A stretch of DNA of 64,000 nt, from contig NZ_CP051461.1 in assembly GCF_012584515.1 (NCBI RefSeq), forward strand, positions 1 through 64,000, written 5' to 3'. The DNA comes from Polaromonas vacuolata. Lineage in GTDB: Bacteria; Pseudomonadota; Gammaproteobacteria; Burkholderiales; Burkholderiaceae_C. This document shows positions 50,774 to 58,765 of the stretch, one piece after another. How positions within the stretch are numbered: the first letter of the stretch is position 1; the number at the start of each line of letters is the position of its first letter. A program made the position numbers and the translations under genes. The notes under the pieces are model-generated. The model did not search any database and was not told the origin of the DNA. It saw only the letters and a list, made by a program, of their open reading frames with translations.

Positions 50774-51397
50774 ATGACAGCGCCTACCTATCCTCTTTAT
50801 CAAAGGCTTCCGGGTTTGATTTTGGCTTTTCACGGCTGCGATAAAGCCATTGGTGAAAAACTCTTGCAAGGCAAGATGACGCATTTGCAGCCGAGTAAAA
50901 ACAACTATGACTGGCTCGGTGGAGGTATTTATTTTTGGGAAAACGACCCTCTGCGCGCTTGGTCGTTCGCCGAAAAAGCCAGCCACAAACATCATCTGAC
51001 CAAGGGCAGCATCAAGACGCCATTTGTTTTGGGCGCAATCATTGATTTGGGTTTGTGCCTTAACTTGATGGACTGCAGAGCTTTAGACGAAGTGCGTTAT
51101 GCCCACGACATTCTTCAGCTGTCTTACGTCGGCAGCGAAGAAATTGTTCCTATGAATACTGGCGAGAATTTAGGTGCGCGTTTTCTAGACCGCGCCGTGA
51201 TTGAAATGCTGCACACGTTGAGACTTCAATTTGAAGAAAAGGGCGGTATGCACCCGCCCTACGATACGGTTCGCAGCGCCTTTCCAGAAGGCAATGCGCT
51301 GTATGAGAATGCTGGCTTTCAGGCAGAAAATCACATTCAAATAGCGGTCAGAAATCACGATTGCATCAAAGGCTATTTCCGGCCGATTCAAGAATAG
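50774..51397 (+). CDS. Candidate ADP-ribosyltransferase-fold protein (possible toxin)
   Basis: A 207-residue protein of an uncharacterised family. It starts PLYQRLPGLILAFHGCDK (His20-Gly21), continues with YDWLGGGIYFWENDPLRA near residues 45-61 (Tyr53), and ends HIQIAVRNHDCIKGYF near 187-202. The spacing of an N-terminal H-G, a central G-x-Y-F with a following helix, and a C-terminal strand is like the ADP-ribosyltransferase fold (as in DUF3990- or PARP-like proteins). Triad candidates would be His20, Tyr53 and Gln189 or a nearby Glu. It is preceded by a small gene ten bases upstream, which is the layout of a toxin-antitoxin pair. No transmembrane segment is seen. The function is an inference. 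Confidence 0.55.
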   Translation: MTAPTYPLYQRLPGLILAFHGCDKAIGEKLLQGKMTHLQPSKNNYDWLGGGIYFWENDPLRAWSFAEKASHKHHLTKGSIKTPFVLGAIIDLGLCLNLMDCRALDEVRYAHDILQLSYVGSEEIVPMNTGENLGARFLDRAVIEMLHTLRLQFEEKGGMHPPYDTVRSAFPEGNALYENAGFQAENHIQIAVRNHDCIKGYFRPIQE

Positions 51398-51507
51398 TTC
51401 TGGCCTTAACTTATTTTGAAGTTTTTCTCAGACGTTAATTTTTGTCTGTGATTGATTGAGAGTGATCTCAACATGCTGCTGCAAACGATTCGCGCTAAAT
51501 CAAGGAA

Positions 51508-52074
51508 TCACTCAGCAGCAGCACTCGCCAACCGCTGGCTTTTCCAATAAACATCGTCGCCGCCATCCATGCGGTTTAGTACGCGTGACAGCACAAATAG
51601 CAAGTCGCTCAAACGGTTTAAATATTGGCGCGGCGCATCTTTCAAGGCCTCTGCCATACCCAGTGCCACCACGGCGCGCTCAGCCCGACGCGCTACCGTA
51701 CGGCAGACGTGGGCTTGGCTGGCTGCGCGTGAGCCGGCTGGCAAAATGAATTCGGCCAGTCTGGGCAGCACTGCGTTGTGCTCCTCTAGCGCCGCGTCGA
51801 GATGCGCCACAGCCTCGGGTTTGAGCAGCTCAAAACCGGGAATGCTCAGCTCGCCGCCCAGGTTGAACAACTGGTGCTGAACTTCAACTAGCAACTCGCG
51901 CACACCGACTGCCATTTCTTCGCAGAGCAACAGGCCAATGTGTGAATTGAGTTCGTCGACATCGCCCATGGCGTGTACCCGCAAGCTGTCTTTGGAGACC
52001 CGGGTGTTGTCGCCCAGTCCGGTGCTGCCGTTGTCCCCGGTACGGGTGGCGATTTGTGTCAGTCGGTTGCTCAT
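51508..52074 (-). CDS. Cob(I)alamin adenosyltransferase (PduO type)
   Basis: A 188-residue ATP:corrinoid adenosyltransferase. IATRTGDNGSTGLGDNTRVSKD near residues 7-28 is the ATP-binding start of PduO-type enzymes, and AHVCRTVARRAERAVV with LNRLSDLLFVLSRVLNR near 155-171 completes the signature. It makes adenosylcobalamin, the cofactor needed by the ethanolamine ammonia-lyase encoded a few kilobases away. The ATG at 52074 gives the canonical start MSNRLTQIATRTGD; the frame is open further up without support. Confidence 0.93.
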   Translation of the reverse strand: MSNRLTQIATRTGDNGSTGLGDNTRVSKDSLRVHAMGDVDELNSHIGLLLCEEMAVGVRELLVEVQHQLFNLGGELSIPGFELLKPEAVAHLDAALEEHNAVLPRLAEFILPAGSRAASQAHVCRTVARRAERAVVALGMAEALKDAPRQYLNRLSDLLFVLSRVLNRMDGGDDVYWKSQRLASAAAE

Positions 52075-52273
52075 GGCGGCCCTTGTCAAAATAAACCCCG
52101 AGCCACTATAGGCGCGGAACACGAAACTTTAGCAGAGCCCGCCGACTACCTGAGCGGCGAGTGGCCTTAAACCTTAAGACCTTGACTAGCCCATAATGAT
52201 TCACCAAGGTCGCTCAAGTCGACTCACGCCCTGCAAATTCGGCAGGTGCAACACCCAAAATTTGGAGACACAC

Positions 52274-53695
52274 ATGAACGCGCCCCTGCCATCCCATTTG
52301 CTGCCCGAGATCAAGCAACGCGAGCTGCCGGTTGAACTCATAGACGCGCTCAAAGCCCGCTTTGCCGAGCGTTGCTCCACCGCCTTGGTGGTGCGCGAGC
52401 AGCATGGCCGCGACGAGTCTTCCTACGCCGTGCCACCACCTGCTGCCGTGGTGTTTGCGCAAAGCACACAAGATGTGGCGGATGTGGTCAAGCTCGCCGC
52501 CCAATACCGCGTGCCGGTGATTCCTTTTGGCGTTGGCACTTCGCTAGAAGGTCACTTACTGGCCGTGCAAGGCGGCATCAGCGTAGATGTGAGTCGCATG
52601 AATCAGGTCTTGTCTATCAACGCCGAAGATTTGACCGTGACAGTGCAACCCGGCGTGACGCGCAAGCAGCTCAACGAAGCAGTTAAAAGCACGGGTCTGT
52701 TTTTCCCCATTGATCCGGGCGCCGATGCCACCCTAGGCGGCATGAGCGCGACTCGCGCCAGCGGCACCAACGCAGTTCGCTACGGCACTATGCGCGAGAA
52801 CGTACTGGCGTTAGAAGTGGTGACGGCCTCAGGCAAGGTGATACGCACCGGCACTCGCGCCAAAAAATCTTCTGCCGGCTACGACTTGACCCGCCTGATG
52901 GTGGGCAGCGAAGGCACCTTAGGCGTGATCACCGAAGTCACCGTGCGTTTGTATCCGCTGCCCGAGGCGATCTCGGCGGCGACCTGCTCCTTTCCCAGCA
53001 TAGAAGCGGCGGTGCGCACCACCATAGCGTTAATTCAAATGGGTGTGCCGATTGCCCGCGTTGAACTAATTGATGGCAACACCGTGCGTATGGTGAACGC
53101 ACATTCCAAGCTAGGCTTGCGCGAAGAAACGATGCTGCTGATGGAGTTTCACGGCTCACCGAGCAGCGTTAAAGAGCAGGCCGAGCTAGTCCAAGAACTC
53201 GCCAACGAGCACGGCGGCCAAGCCTTTGAATGGGCTAGCACACCAGAAGAGCGCACCCGACTCTGGACGGCGCGCCACAACGCCTACTTCGCCGCACTTC
53301 AGTCGCGCCCCGGCTGCCGCGCGATTTCTACCGACACCTGCGTGCCGATCTCGCGTCTGGCGGACTGCCTGCTCGAATCAATTGCCGAAGTCGATGCCAG
53401 CGGCATTCCTTACTTTTTAGTCGGCCACGTGGGCGACGGCAACTTTCATTTTGGCTATTTGATTGACCCCAATTTGCCGCACGAGCGAGAGGTCGCCGAG
53501 GCGCTAAACAACAAGCTGGTGAGCCGCGCACTGGCACTAGAAGGTACGTGTACCGGCGAGCATGGCATTGGTCTACACAAGATGGATTTTTTGGTGACTG
53601 AGACTGGCGACGGCGCGGTAGACATGATGCGCACCATCAAACATGCGCTTGACCCAGACAACATCATGAATCCGGGCAAGATTTTTAGTTGGTGA
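52274..53695 (+). CDS. FAD-linked oxidase (GlcD/D-lactate dehydrogenase family)
   Basis: A 473-residue FAD-dependent 2-hydroxyacid oxidoreductase. The FAD-binding domain shows VIPFGVGTSLEGHLLAV near residues 80-96 and GADATLGGMSATRASGTNAVRYG near 150-172. The C-terminal domain shows the GHVGDGNFHFGYL and EGTCTGEHGIG motifs. This is the GlcD-type layout, acting on glycolate or D-lactate; the specific substrate is not resolved. GGAGACACAC precedes the ATG at 52274, which supports this start over the earlier in-frame ATG at 52196. Confidence 0.9.
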   Translation: MNAPLPSHLLPEIKQRELPVELIDALKARFAERCSTALVVREQHGRDESSYAVPPPAAVVFAQSTQDVADVVKLAAQYRVPVIPFGVGTSLEGHLLAVQGGISVDVSRMNQVLSINAEDLTVTVQPGVTRKQLNEAVKSTGLFFPIDPGADATLGGMSATRASGTNAVRYGTMRENVLALEVVTASGKVIRTGTRAKKSSAGYDLTRLMVGSEGTLGVITEVTVRLYPLPEAISAATCSFPSIEAAVRTTIALIQMGVPIARVELIDGNTVRMVNAHSKLGLREETMLLMEFHGSPSSVKEQAELVQELANEHGGQAFEWASTPEERTRLWTARHNAYFAALQSRPGCRAISTDTCVPISRLADCLLESIAEVDASGIPYFLVGHVGDGNFHFGYLIDPNLPHEREVAEALNNKLVSRALALEGTCTGEHGIGLHKMDFLVTETGDGAVDMMRTIKHALDPDNIMNPGKIFSW

Positions 53696-53707
53696 GTTTG
53701 TTGGCGT

Positions 53708-54706
53708 TCAATGCGGGTGTTGGTGCAAACACTCAGACGGTGTTTGACCAAACAGTTTGCGGTAATCGTTGGCAAACTGGCTTAAGTGCCCGAAGCCCCA
53801 GTCAGCGGCAACATCGCTCACCTTGCGGACTTTGCTGACAGGCTCGCGCAATTCTCGGCGCGCACCGTTGAGCCGAATGATGCGCAGGTACTGAATCGGG
53901 CTCATGCCCAGCACATCCTCAAAACAGTATTGCAGGGTTCGGCGGCTGACATGCAGGCACTCGCATAATTCGACAACGCTGGTCAGCCGGTCTTTGCGTT
54001 CCAGCACATAGTCGCGTGCTTGAGCCACTATGCGCCTGCGCCGCATAAAGCTGTTGCTAACTGCACAGTCTACTTCCCCGCTATCTAACATCGACAGAAC
54101 GGTCAATATGACGCTTTCCTCGTCAGCGTTTGCACCGGCTACGGTCTGACTGGTATGGCTATCTAGAGGTTTGTTTTCTGATGAGCTTAGCTGTCCCAAT
54201 AGCTGCAAACAGGCATGGCGGCTAGCGTCAGAGACATGTAGTACTTCGGTCTTGGCCAGCTTTTGCCAGTCAATGACACAGTGCATTCGATCAGCCGCAG
54301 CCTGCAAGCTGTCGGTTTTGACGACTATTCCGTAGACCGTGTAATGAGTGGGCGTTAGCAGTTCAAATTCGCAGTTTCCAGGGCGCACCATGATGGCGTC
54401 GCTATGACCTTGACGGCCATTGATGCGGACTTTATCCGTCACCGGCAAACTTTGCGTGCTGGCAAGGTTCGGTATGCCAAACCAAAATGCCTGCGGCCAA
54501 ACACAACAGGATTGGCGCAGGGCTTGACTAGTGTGTTCGCGAAAAATCTGCATCTGCGGCATTTTCAATTCGGTCAGTACGCCGTGAAAAGCGCCCCGCG
54601 TGACTTGGTCATAACTTTGCTCCCAGTCCGTCAGATTGTGGGCATGCTCATCGGCATCATGTGCCTGCACGGTTGAAATTTGGGGCGTGCTGAAGGTGTC
54701 AGACAT
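53708..54706 (-). CDS. AraC-family regulator, EutR-like
   Basis: A 332-residue regulator. The C-terminal HTH_18 domain (about 240-325) includes VVELCECLHVSRRTLQYCFEDVLGMSPIQYLR and GFGHLSQFANDYRKLFGQTPSE. The N-terminal part (ITDWEQSYDQVTRGAF-like) resembles EutR, the ethanolamine and cobalamin sensor. It is divergent from eat-eutBC, which strongly suggests it activates those genes in response to ethanolamine and adenosylcobalamin. Confidence 0.87.
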   Translation of the reverse strand: MSDTFSTPQISTVQAHDADEHAHNLTDWEQSYDQVTRGAFHGVLTELKMPQMQIFREHTSQALRQSCCVWPQAFWFGIPNLASTQSLPVTDKVRINGRQGHSDAIMVRPGNCEFELLTPTHYTVYGIVVKTDSLQAAADRMHCVIDWQKLAKTEVLHVSDASRHACLQLLGQLSSSENKPLDSHTSQTVAGANADEESVILTVLSMLDSGEVDCAVSNSFMRRRRIVAQARDYVLERKDRLTSVVELCECLHVSRRTLQYCFEDVLGMSPIQYLRIIRLNGARRELREPVSKVRKVSDVAADWGFGHLSQFANDYRKLFGQTPSECLHQHPH

Positions 54707-54923
54707 TTGTGAAAGTCGGTCAGCTGTATGGGTAGAAGACGTGGCTAGTATTACGGGTTATTTGGCATGAATCGAGGCCTGAGCGGACTAATAAAAACCC
54801 TATGCACAAAGCATGCCCAAAAAACGCGAGAAAAACAGAAAGCTTGCCGAATTTTGATAACGCTCAATTCGGTTCAGTCATTACATTGAGTCCATCGTTC
54901 AACACTTAAACCGGTAAACACGT
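54707..54923. promoter_or_regulatory. Divergent promoter region of the ethanolamine genes
   Basis: This 217-bp region lies between the EutR-like gene and eat. It should hold both promoters and the regulator's binding sites; none was resolved with confidence. Confidence 0.5.
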
Positions 54924-56315
54924 ATGACTCCTTTAGAAAACGTTCCTATCCCGCATGTGCTCAAACCGGTGCTCAGCACCTTGCAGCTGTGGGGCATCGC
55001 GGTTGGACTGGTGATTTCAGGTGAGTATTTCGGTTGGAGTTACGGCTGGGCTTCGGCCGGTACGCTGGGCTTTACCATCACCTCGATTTTTGTCGCGGCG
55101 ATGTACACCACTTTCATTTTTAGCTTCACAGAGTTGACCACTTCTATTCCACAAGCCGGTGGCCCATTCGCCTACAGCAAGCGCGCTTACGGCCCGACTG
55201 CCGGCTATTTAGCCGGTGCCGCTACCTTGATTGAATTTGTTTTTGCGCCGCCGGCCATTGCGCTGGCGATTGGCGCTTACCTGAATGTTCAGTTTTCTAC
55301 GCTAGACCCCAAGACGGCCGCTGTCTGTGCCTACTTGGTGTTTATGACTCTCAATATCGTGGGTGTGCGCATCGCCGCTACTTTTGAGCTGGCCGTCACC
55401 TTGCTGGCGATTTTTGAATTATTGGTATTTATGGGCGTGGTAGCGCCAAGTTTTTCTATGAGTAATTTCACCAAAGGTGGCTGGTCGGGCATGGACAGTT
55501 TTAGCTTGGCGTCTATTCCCGGCATGTTTGCGGCGATACCGTTTGCGATCTGGTTTTTCTTGGCTATCGAAGGGGTTGCCATGGCCGCAGAAGAGGCAAA
55601 AGACCCTAAGCGCTCAATCCCGATTGCCTACATCACCGGCATTTTGACCTTGGTGGTGCTGGCCATTGGCGTGATGGTGTTTGCCGGCGGCACCGGTGAC
55701 TGGACCAAATTAGCCAACATCAATGATCCCTTGCCGCAAGCCATGAAGACGGTGGTGGGCGAGAGCAGCGGCTGGTTGCATATGCTGGTCTGGCTGGGCT
55801 TGTTCGGTTTGGTGGCTTCGTTTCACGGCATTATTTTGGGCTACTCGCGGCAGATTTTTGCTTTGGCTCGCGAAGCTTATTTGCCGGCTTATTTCGCCAA
55901 AATTCACCCCCGTTTTAAGACTCCGCACCGGGCTATTTTGGCCGGCGGCGTGGTTGGTATTGTTGCCATCTACAGCGATGAGTTGATCAAAATTGGGGGT
56001 CAAACGTTGACAGCAAACATCGTCACCATGGCTGTGTTCGGCGCAATTTTGATGTACATCATCAGCATGTTCAGCCTGTTTCGTCTACGCCGTACCGAGC
56101 CTGATATGGTGCGCCCTTTCCGCGCCCCGCTCTACCCTTACTTTCCCGCTTTCGCCTTATTTGGTGCCTGCGTTTGTATGATTACGATGATTTATTACAA
56201 CCCCTTAATCTTCGGTATTTTTGTTGGCTTTATGGCACTGGGCTATGTTTACTTTTTGATGACGGCTAACAATCGCAGTCGCGCTATTGCGCAGATGGCG
56301 CAAGATTTGAATTGA
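54924..56315 (+). CDS. eat: Ethanolamine permease (Eat/APC family)
   Basis: A 463-residue amino acid-polyamine-organocation transporter with about 12 hydrophobic segments. VLKPVLSTLQLWGIAVGLVISGEYFGWSYGW near residues 10-40 is the ethanolamine permease opening, and SIPQAGGPFAYSKRAYGPTAGYLAGA near 73-98 and AIEGVAMAAEEAKDPKRSIPIAY near 213-235 are APC motifs. It is first in the eat-eutB-eutC set and divergent from the EutR-like gene. The name follows context and family; the sequence alone cannot exclude a related amine. Confidence 0.9.
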   Translation: MTPLENVPIPHVLKPVLSTLQLWGIAVGLVISGEYFGWSYGWASAGTLGFTITSIFVAAMYTTFIFSFTELTTSIPQAGGPFAYSKRAYGPTAGYLAGAATLIEFVFAPPAIALAIGAYLNVQFSTLDPKTAAVCAYLVFMTLNIVGVRIAATFELAVTLLAIFELLVFMGVVAPSFSMSNFTKGGWSGMDSFSLASIPGMFAAIPFAIWFFLAIEGVAMAAEEAKDPKRSIPIAYITGILTLVVLAIGVMVFAGGTGDWTKLANINDPLPQAMKTVVGESSGWLHMLVWLGLFGLVASFHGIILGYSRQIFALAREAYLPAYFAKIHPRFKTPHRAILAGGVVGIVAIYSDELIKIGGQTLTANIVTMAVFGAILMYIISMFSLFRLRRTEPDMVRPFRAPLYPYFPAFALFGACVCMITMIYYNPLIFGIFVGFMALGYVYFLMTANNRSRAIAQMAQDLN

Positions 56316-56319
56316 TCCT

Positions 56320-57729
56320 ATGCGCATAAAAAGTTACCCCTACAGCCACACCACAGGCACGCAAAGCTACGGCTTTGTGGATTTAAAAGACCTCATGGCC
56401 AAGGCCACACCGGCTCGCTCGGGAGACCTGTTGTCTGGGGTCGCAGCGCGCAGCGCACAAGAACGCGCTGCGGCGCAAATGGCCTTGGCCGATTTGCCGC
56501 TACGCACTTTTTTAAATCAAGCCCTGATTGCCTATGAAGACGATGAAGTCACCCGCTTAATCATTGACACGCACGACGCCGCCGCCTTTGCACCAGTGAG
56601 TCATTTGACGGTGGGCGACTTTCGCAATTGGCTGCTGACAGACGCGGTGGACAGCGCTGTGCTGTCAGCGCTAGCACCCGGTATCACGCCCGAAATGGCG
56701 GCCGCGGTGAGCAAACTCATGCGCAATCAAGATTTGATTTTGGTGGCCAAAAAATGCCAAGTAATCACCCAGTTCCGCAACACTTTGGGCTTGTCTGGCC
56801 ACATGGCGACTCGGCTGCAACCGAATCATCCAACTGACGACGCCAGCGGCATTGCAGCTAGCTTGCTCGACGGCTTGCTCTACGGCAGTGGCGATGCGGT
56901 AATTGGCATCAACCCTGCCACGGACAATCTGCCGCAAGTCATCAAACTGGTGACTTTGTTGGACGACATCATCCGCCAATACGCCATTCCTACCCAGTCT
57001 TGTGTGCTCACCCATGTGACGAATACGCTGCAAGCCATAGAGCGCGGTGCGCCGGTTGATTTGGTGTTTCAGTCGATTGCTGGTACCGAGGCCGCTAACA
57101 GCAGCTTTGGCATCAATTTGGCGCTGCTGGACGAGGCGCGCAGCGCGGCCTTGTCACTCAAGCGCGGCACGGTTGGCGATAACCTGATGTATTTTGAAAC
57201 CGGCCAAGGCAGTGCGCTATCAGCCAACGCGCACCACGGCGTGGATCAGCAAACCTGTGAGGCGCGGGCTTACGCAGTGGCGCGACGTTTTAAACCGCTA
57301 TTGGTCAACAGCGTGGTCGGCTTTATAGGCCCTGAGTATTTGTTCGACGGTAAGCAAATTATTCGCGCTGGTTTAGAAGACCATTTCTGCGCCAAGCTGC
57401 TAGGCCTGCCTATGGGCTGTGATGTTTGCTATACCAACCATGCAGAAGCTGACCAAAATGATATGGACGTGTTGCTAACGCTGCTGGGCGTGGCGGGCTG
57501 CAATTTTTTCATGGGAATTCCAGGGTCAGACGACATCATGCTAAATTACCAAACCACTTCTTTTCACGACGCCTTGTATGCGCGCCGCGTACTTGGTTTA
57601 AAGCCTGCGCCAGAGTTTGCTGCTTGGCTGCAGCAGATGGAAATTTTTCTGCCCGACACGCGCGCGCAGTTTCAACTCAACCCAGCTTTAGCGCCGGCTT
57701 TTAACCAAGCGCTGTTGCGCTTGTCTTGA
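56320..57729 (+). CDS. eutB: Ethanolamine ammonia-lyase large subunit
   Basis: Heavy subunit of the adenosylcobalamin enzyme that splits ethanolamine to acetaldehyde and ammonia. The 469 residues match EutB. DLKDLMAKATPARSGDLLSGVAARSAQERAAAQMALADLPL near residues 22-62, YFETGQGSALSANAHHGVDQQTCEARAYAVAR near 290-321 and GMPMGCDVCYTNHAEADQNDMDVLLTLLGVAGCNFFMGIPGSDD near 366-409 are family blocks. It lies four bases after the permease gene and runs directly into eutC. Confidence 0.97.
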   Translation: MRIKSYPYSHTTGTQSYGFVDLKDLMAKATPARSGDLLSGVAARSAQERAAAQMALADLPLRTFLNQALIAYEDDEVTRLIIDTHDAAAFAPVSHLTVGDFRNWLLTDAVDSAVLSALAPGITPEMAAAVSKLMRNQDLILVAKKCQVITQFRNTLGLSGHMATRLQPNHPTDDASGIAASLLDGLLYGSGDAVIGINPATDNLPQVIKLVTLLDDIIRQYAIPTQSCVLTHVTNTLQAIERGAPVDLVFQSIAGTEAANSSFGINLALLDEARSAALSLKRGTVGDNLMYFETGQGSALSANAHHGVDQQTCEARAYAVARRFKPLLVNSVVGFIGPEYLFDGKQIIRAGLEDHFCAKLLGLPMGCDVCYTNHAEADQNDMDVLLTLLGVAGCNFFMGIPGSDDIMLNYQTTSFHDALYARRVLGLKPAPEFAAWLQQMEIFLPDTRAQFQLNPALAPAFNQALLRLS

Positions 57730-57788
57730 TTAACGCGTTGTCTTTTACTTGCTCTTTTTTCAAGATCTTCGCCATCACAAAGCGCGCC

Positions 57789-58685
57789 ATGAACACCAAG
57801 CCATCGCCCGTCACTGCCAACCCTTGGGAAGCTTTGCGCCAATTTACCGAGGCCCGGATTGCGTTGGGGCGCGCCGGTGTGAGTTTGCCGACGCAAGCGC
57901 ATCTGGCTTTTCAGCTGGCCCACGCGCAGGCGCGGGATGCGGTTTTAGTTGCACTCGATGCACCGCTGTTGCTGCAGCAGCTTAGCGCCGTCCTGCCAGT
58001 GCAAAGCGCAGCCGGTTTAATCTTGCATAGCGCTGCGGTCGACCGCAGCAGCTATCTGCAGCGGCCCGACCTTGGCCGCCAACTTGACGCGGCCTCGCAG
58101 CAGGCAGTCAAAAACTTGAGGTCAGCAGCGCAAACTCAAACCGAATCCGATGCGCGTCCCTACGACATAGCTTTCGTATTGGTTGACGGCCTTTCTGCTC
58201 AAGCCATCGCACACAACGCCGTGCCTTTTCTTGCTGTGCTGCAAAAGCGTCTGGCATCTGAGAATTGGTCGGTCGCTCCACTGTGCATAGTGCAGCAAGG
58301 GCGGGTTGCTATCGGCGACGAAGTCGCGCAGCGGCTAGGCGCTAAATCGGTAGTCGTATTAATTGGTGAGCGGCCCGGCTTGAGCTCGCCCGACAGCATG
58401 GGTTTGTATTTAACTTGGATGCCGCGGGTTGGGCTGACCGATGCCAGTCGCAACTGCATCTCCAACGTCAGGCCAGCCGGTCTGCGTTATGAAGAAGCGG
58501 CTTACAAACTGCACTACCTGCTGTCGCAGGCGCACCAGCGCCAGTTAACCGGTGTTGCGCTGAAAGACGAAACCTTGGCCGATACCGATGCGCTGCTACT
58601 AACTGACCGCGCGCCGCGCAATTTTTTATTATCGGATTCATCGCATGCGCCACGTTTATCGAGCGAGGACATTGAGTCGTCATGA
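57789..58685 (+). CDS. eutC: Ethanolamine ammonia-lyase small subunit
   Basis: Light subunit that completes the lyase with EutB. RIALGRAGVSLPTQAHLAFQLAHAQARDAV near residues 24-53 is the conserved N-terminal block, and ISNVRPAGLRYEEAAYKLHYLLSQAHQRQLTGVALKD near 234-270 is the end block. The ATG at 57789 gives 298 residues and the family start; the frame is open upstream to 57726, overlapping the eutB stop by four bases, and the TTG there cannot be excluded. No eutA, eutH or microcompartment shell gene follows. Confidence 0.93.
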   Translation: MNTKPSPVTANPWEALRQFTEARIALGRAGVSLPTQAHLAFQLAHAQARDAVLVALDAPLLLQQLSAVLPVQSAAGLILHSAAVDRSSYLQRPDLGRQLDAASQQAVKNLRSAAQTQTESDARPYDIAFVLVDGLSAQAIAHNAVPFLAVLQKRLASENWSVAPLCIVQQGRVAIGDEVAQRLGAKSVVVLIGERPGLSSPDSMGLYLTWMPRVGLTDASRNCISNVRPAGLRYEEAAYKLHYLLSQAHQRQLTGVALKDETLADTDALLLTDRAPRNFLLSDSSHAPRLSSEDIESS

Positions 58686-58765
58686 TTTAGTCGCTGTCAG
58701 CGCCGCCTATTTATGCGGTTAACGACTTTAAAAAAATACAAATGACGCGAACGAAAATAACCTGT

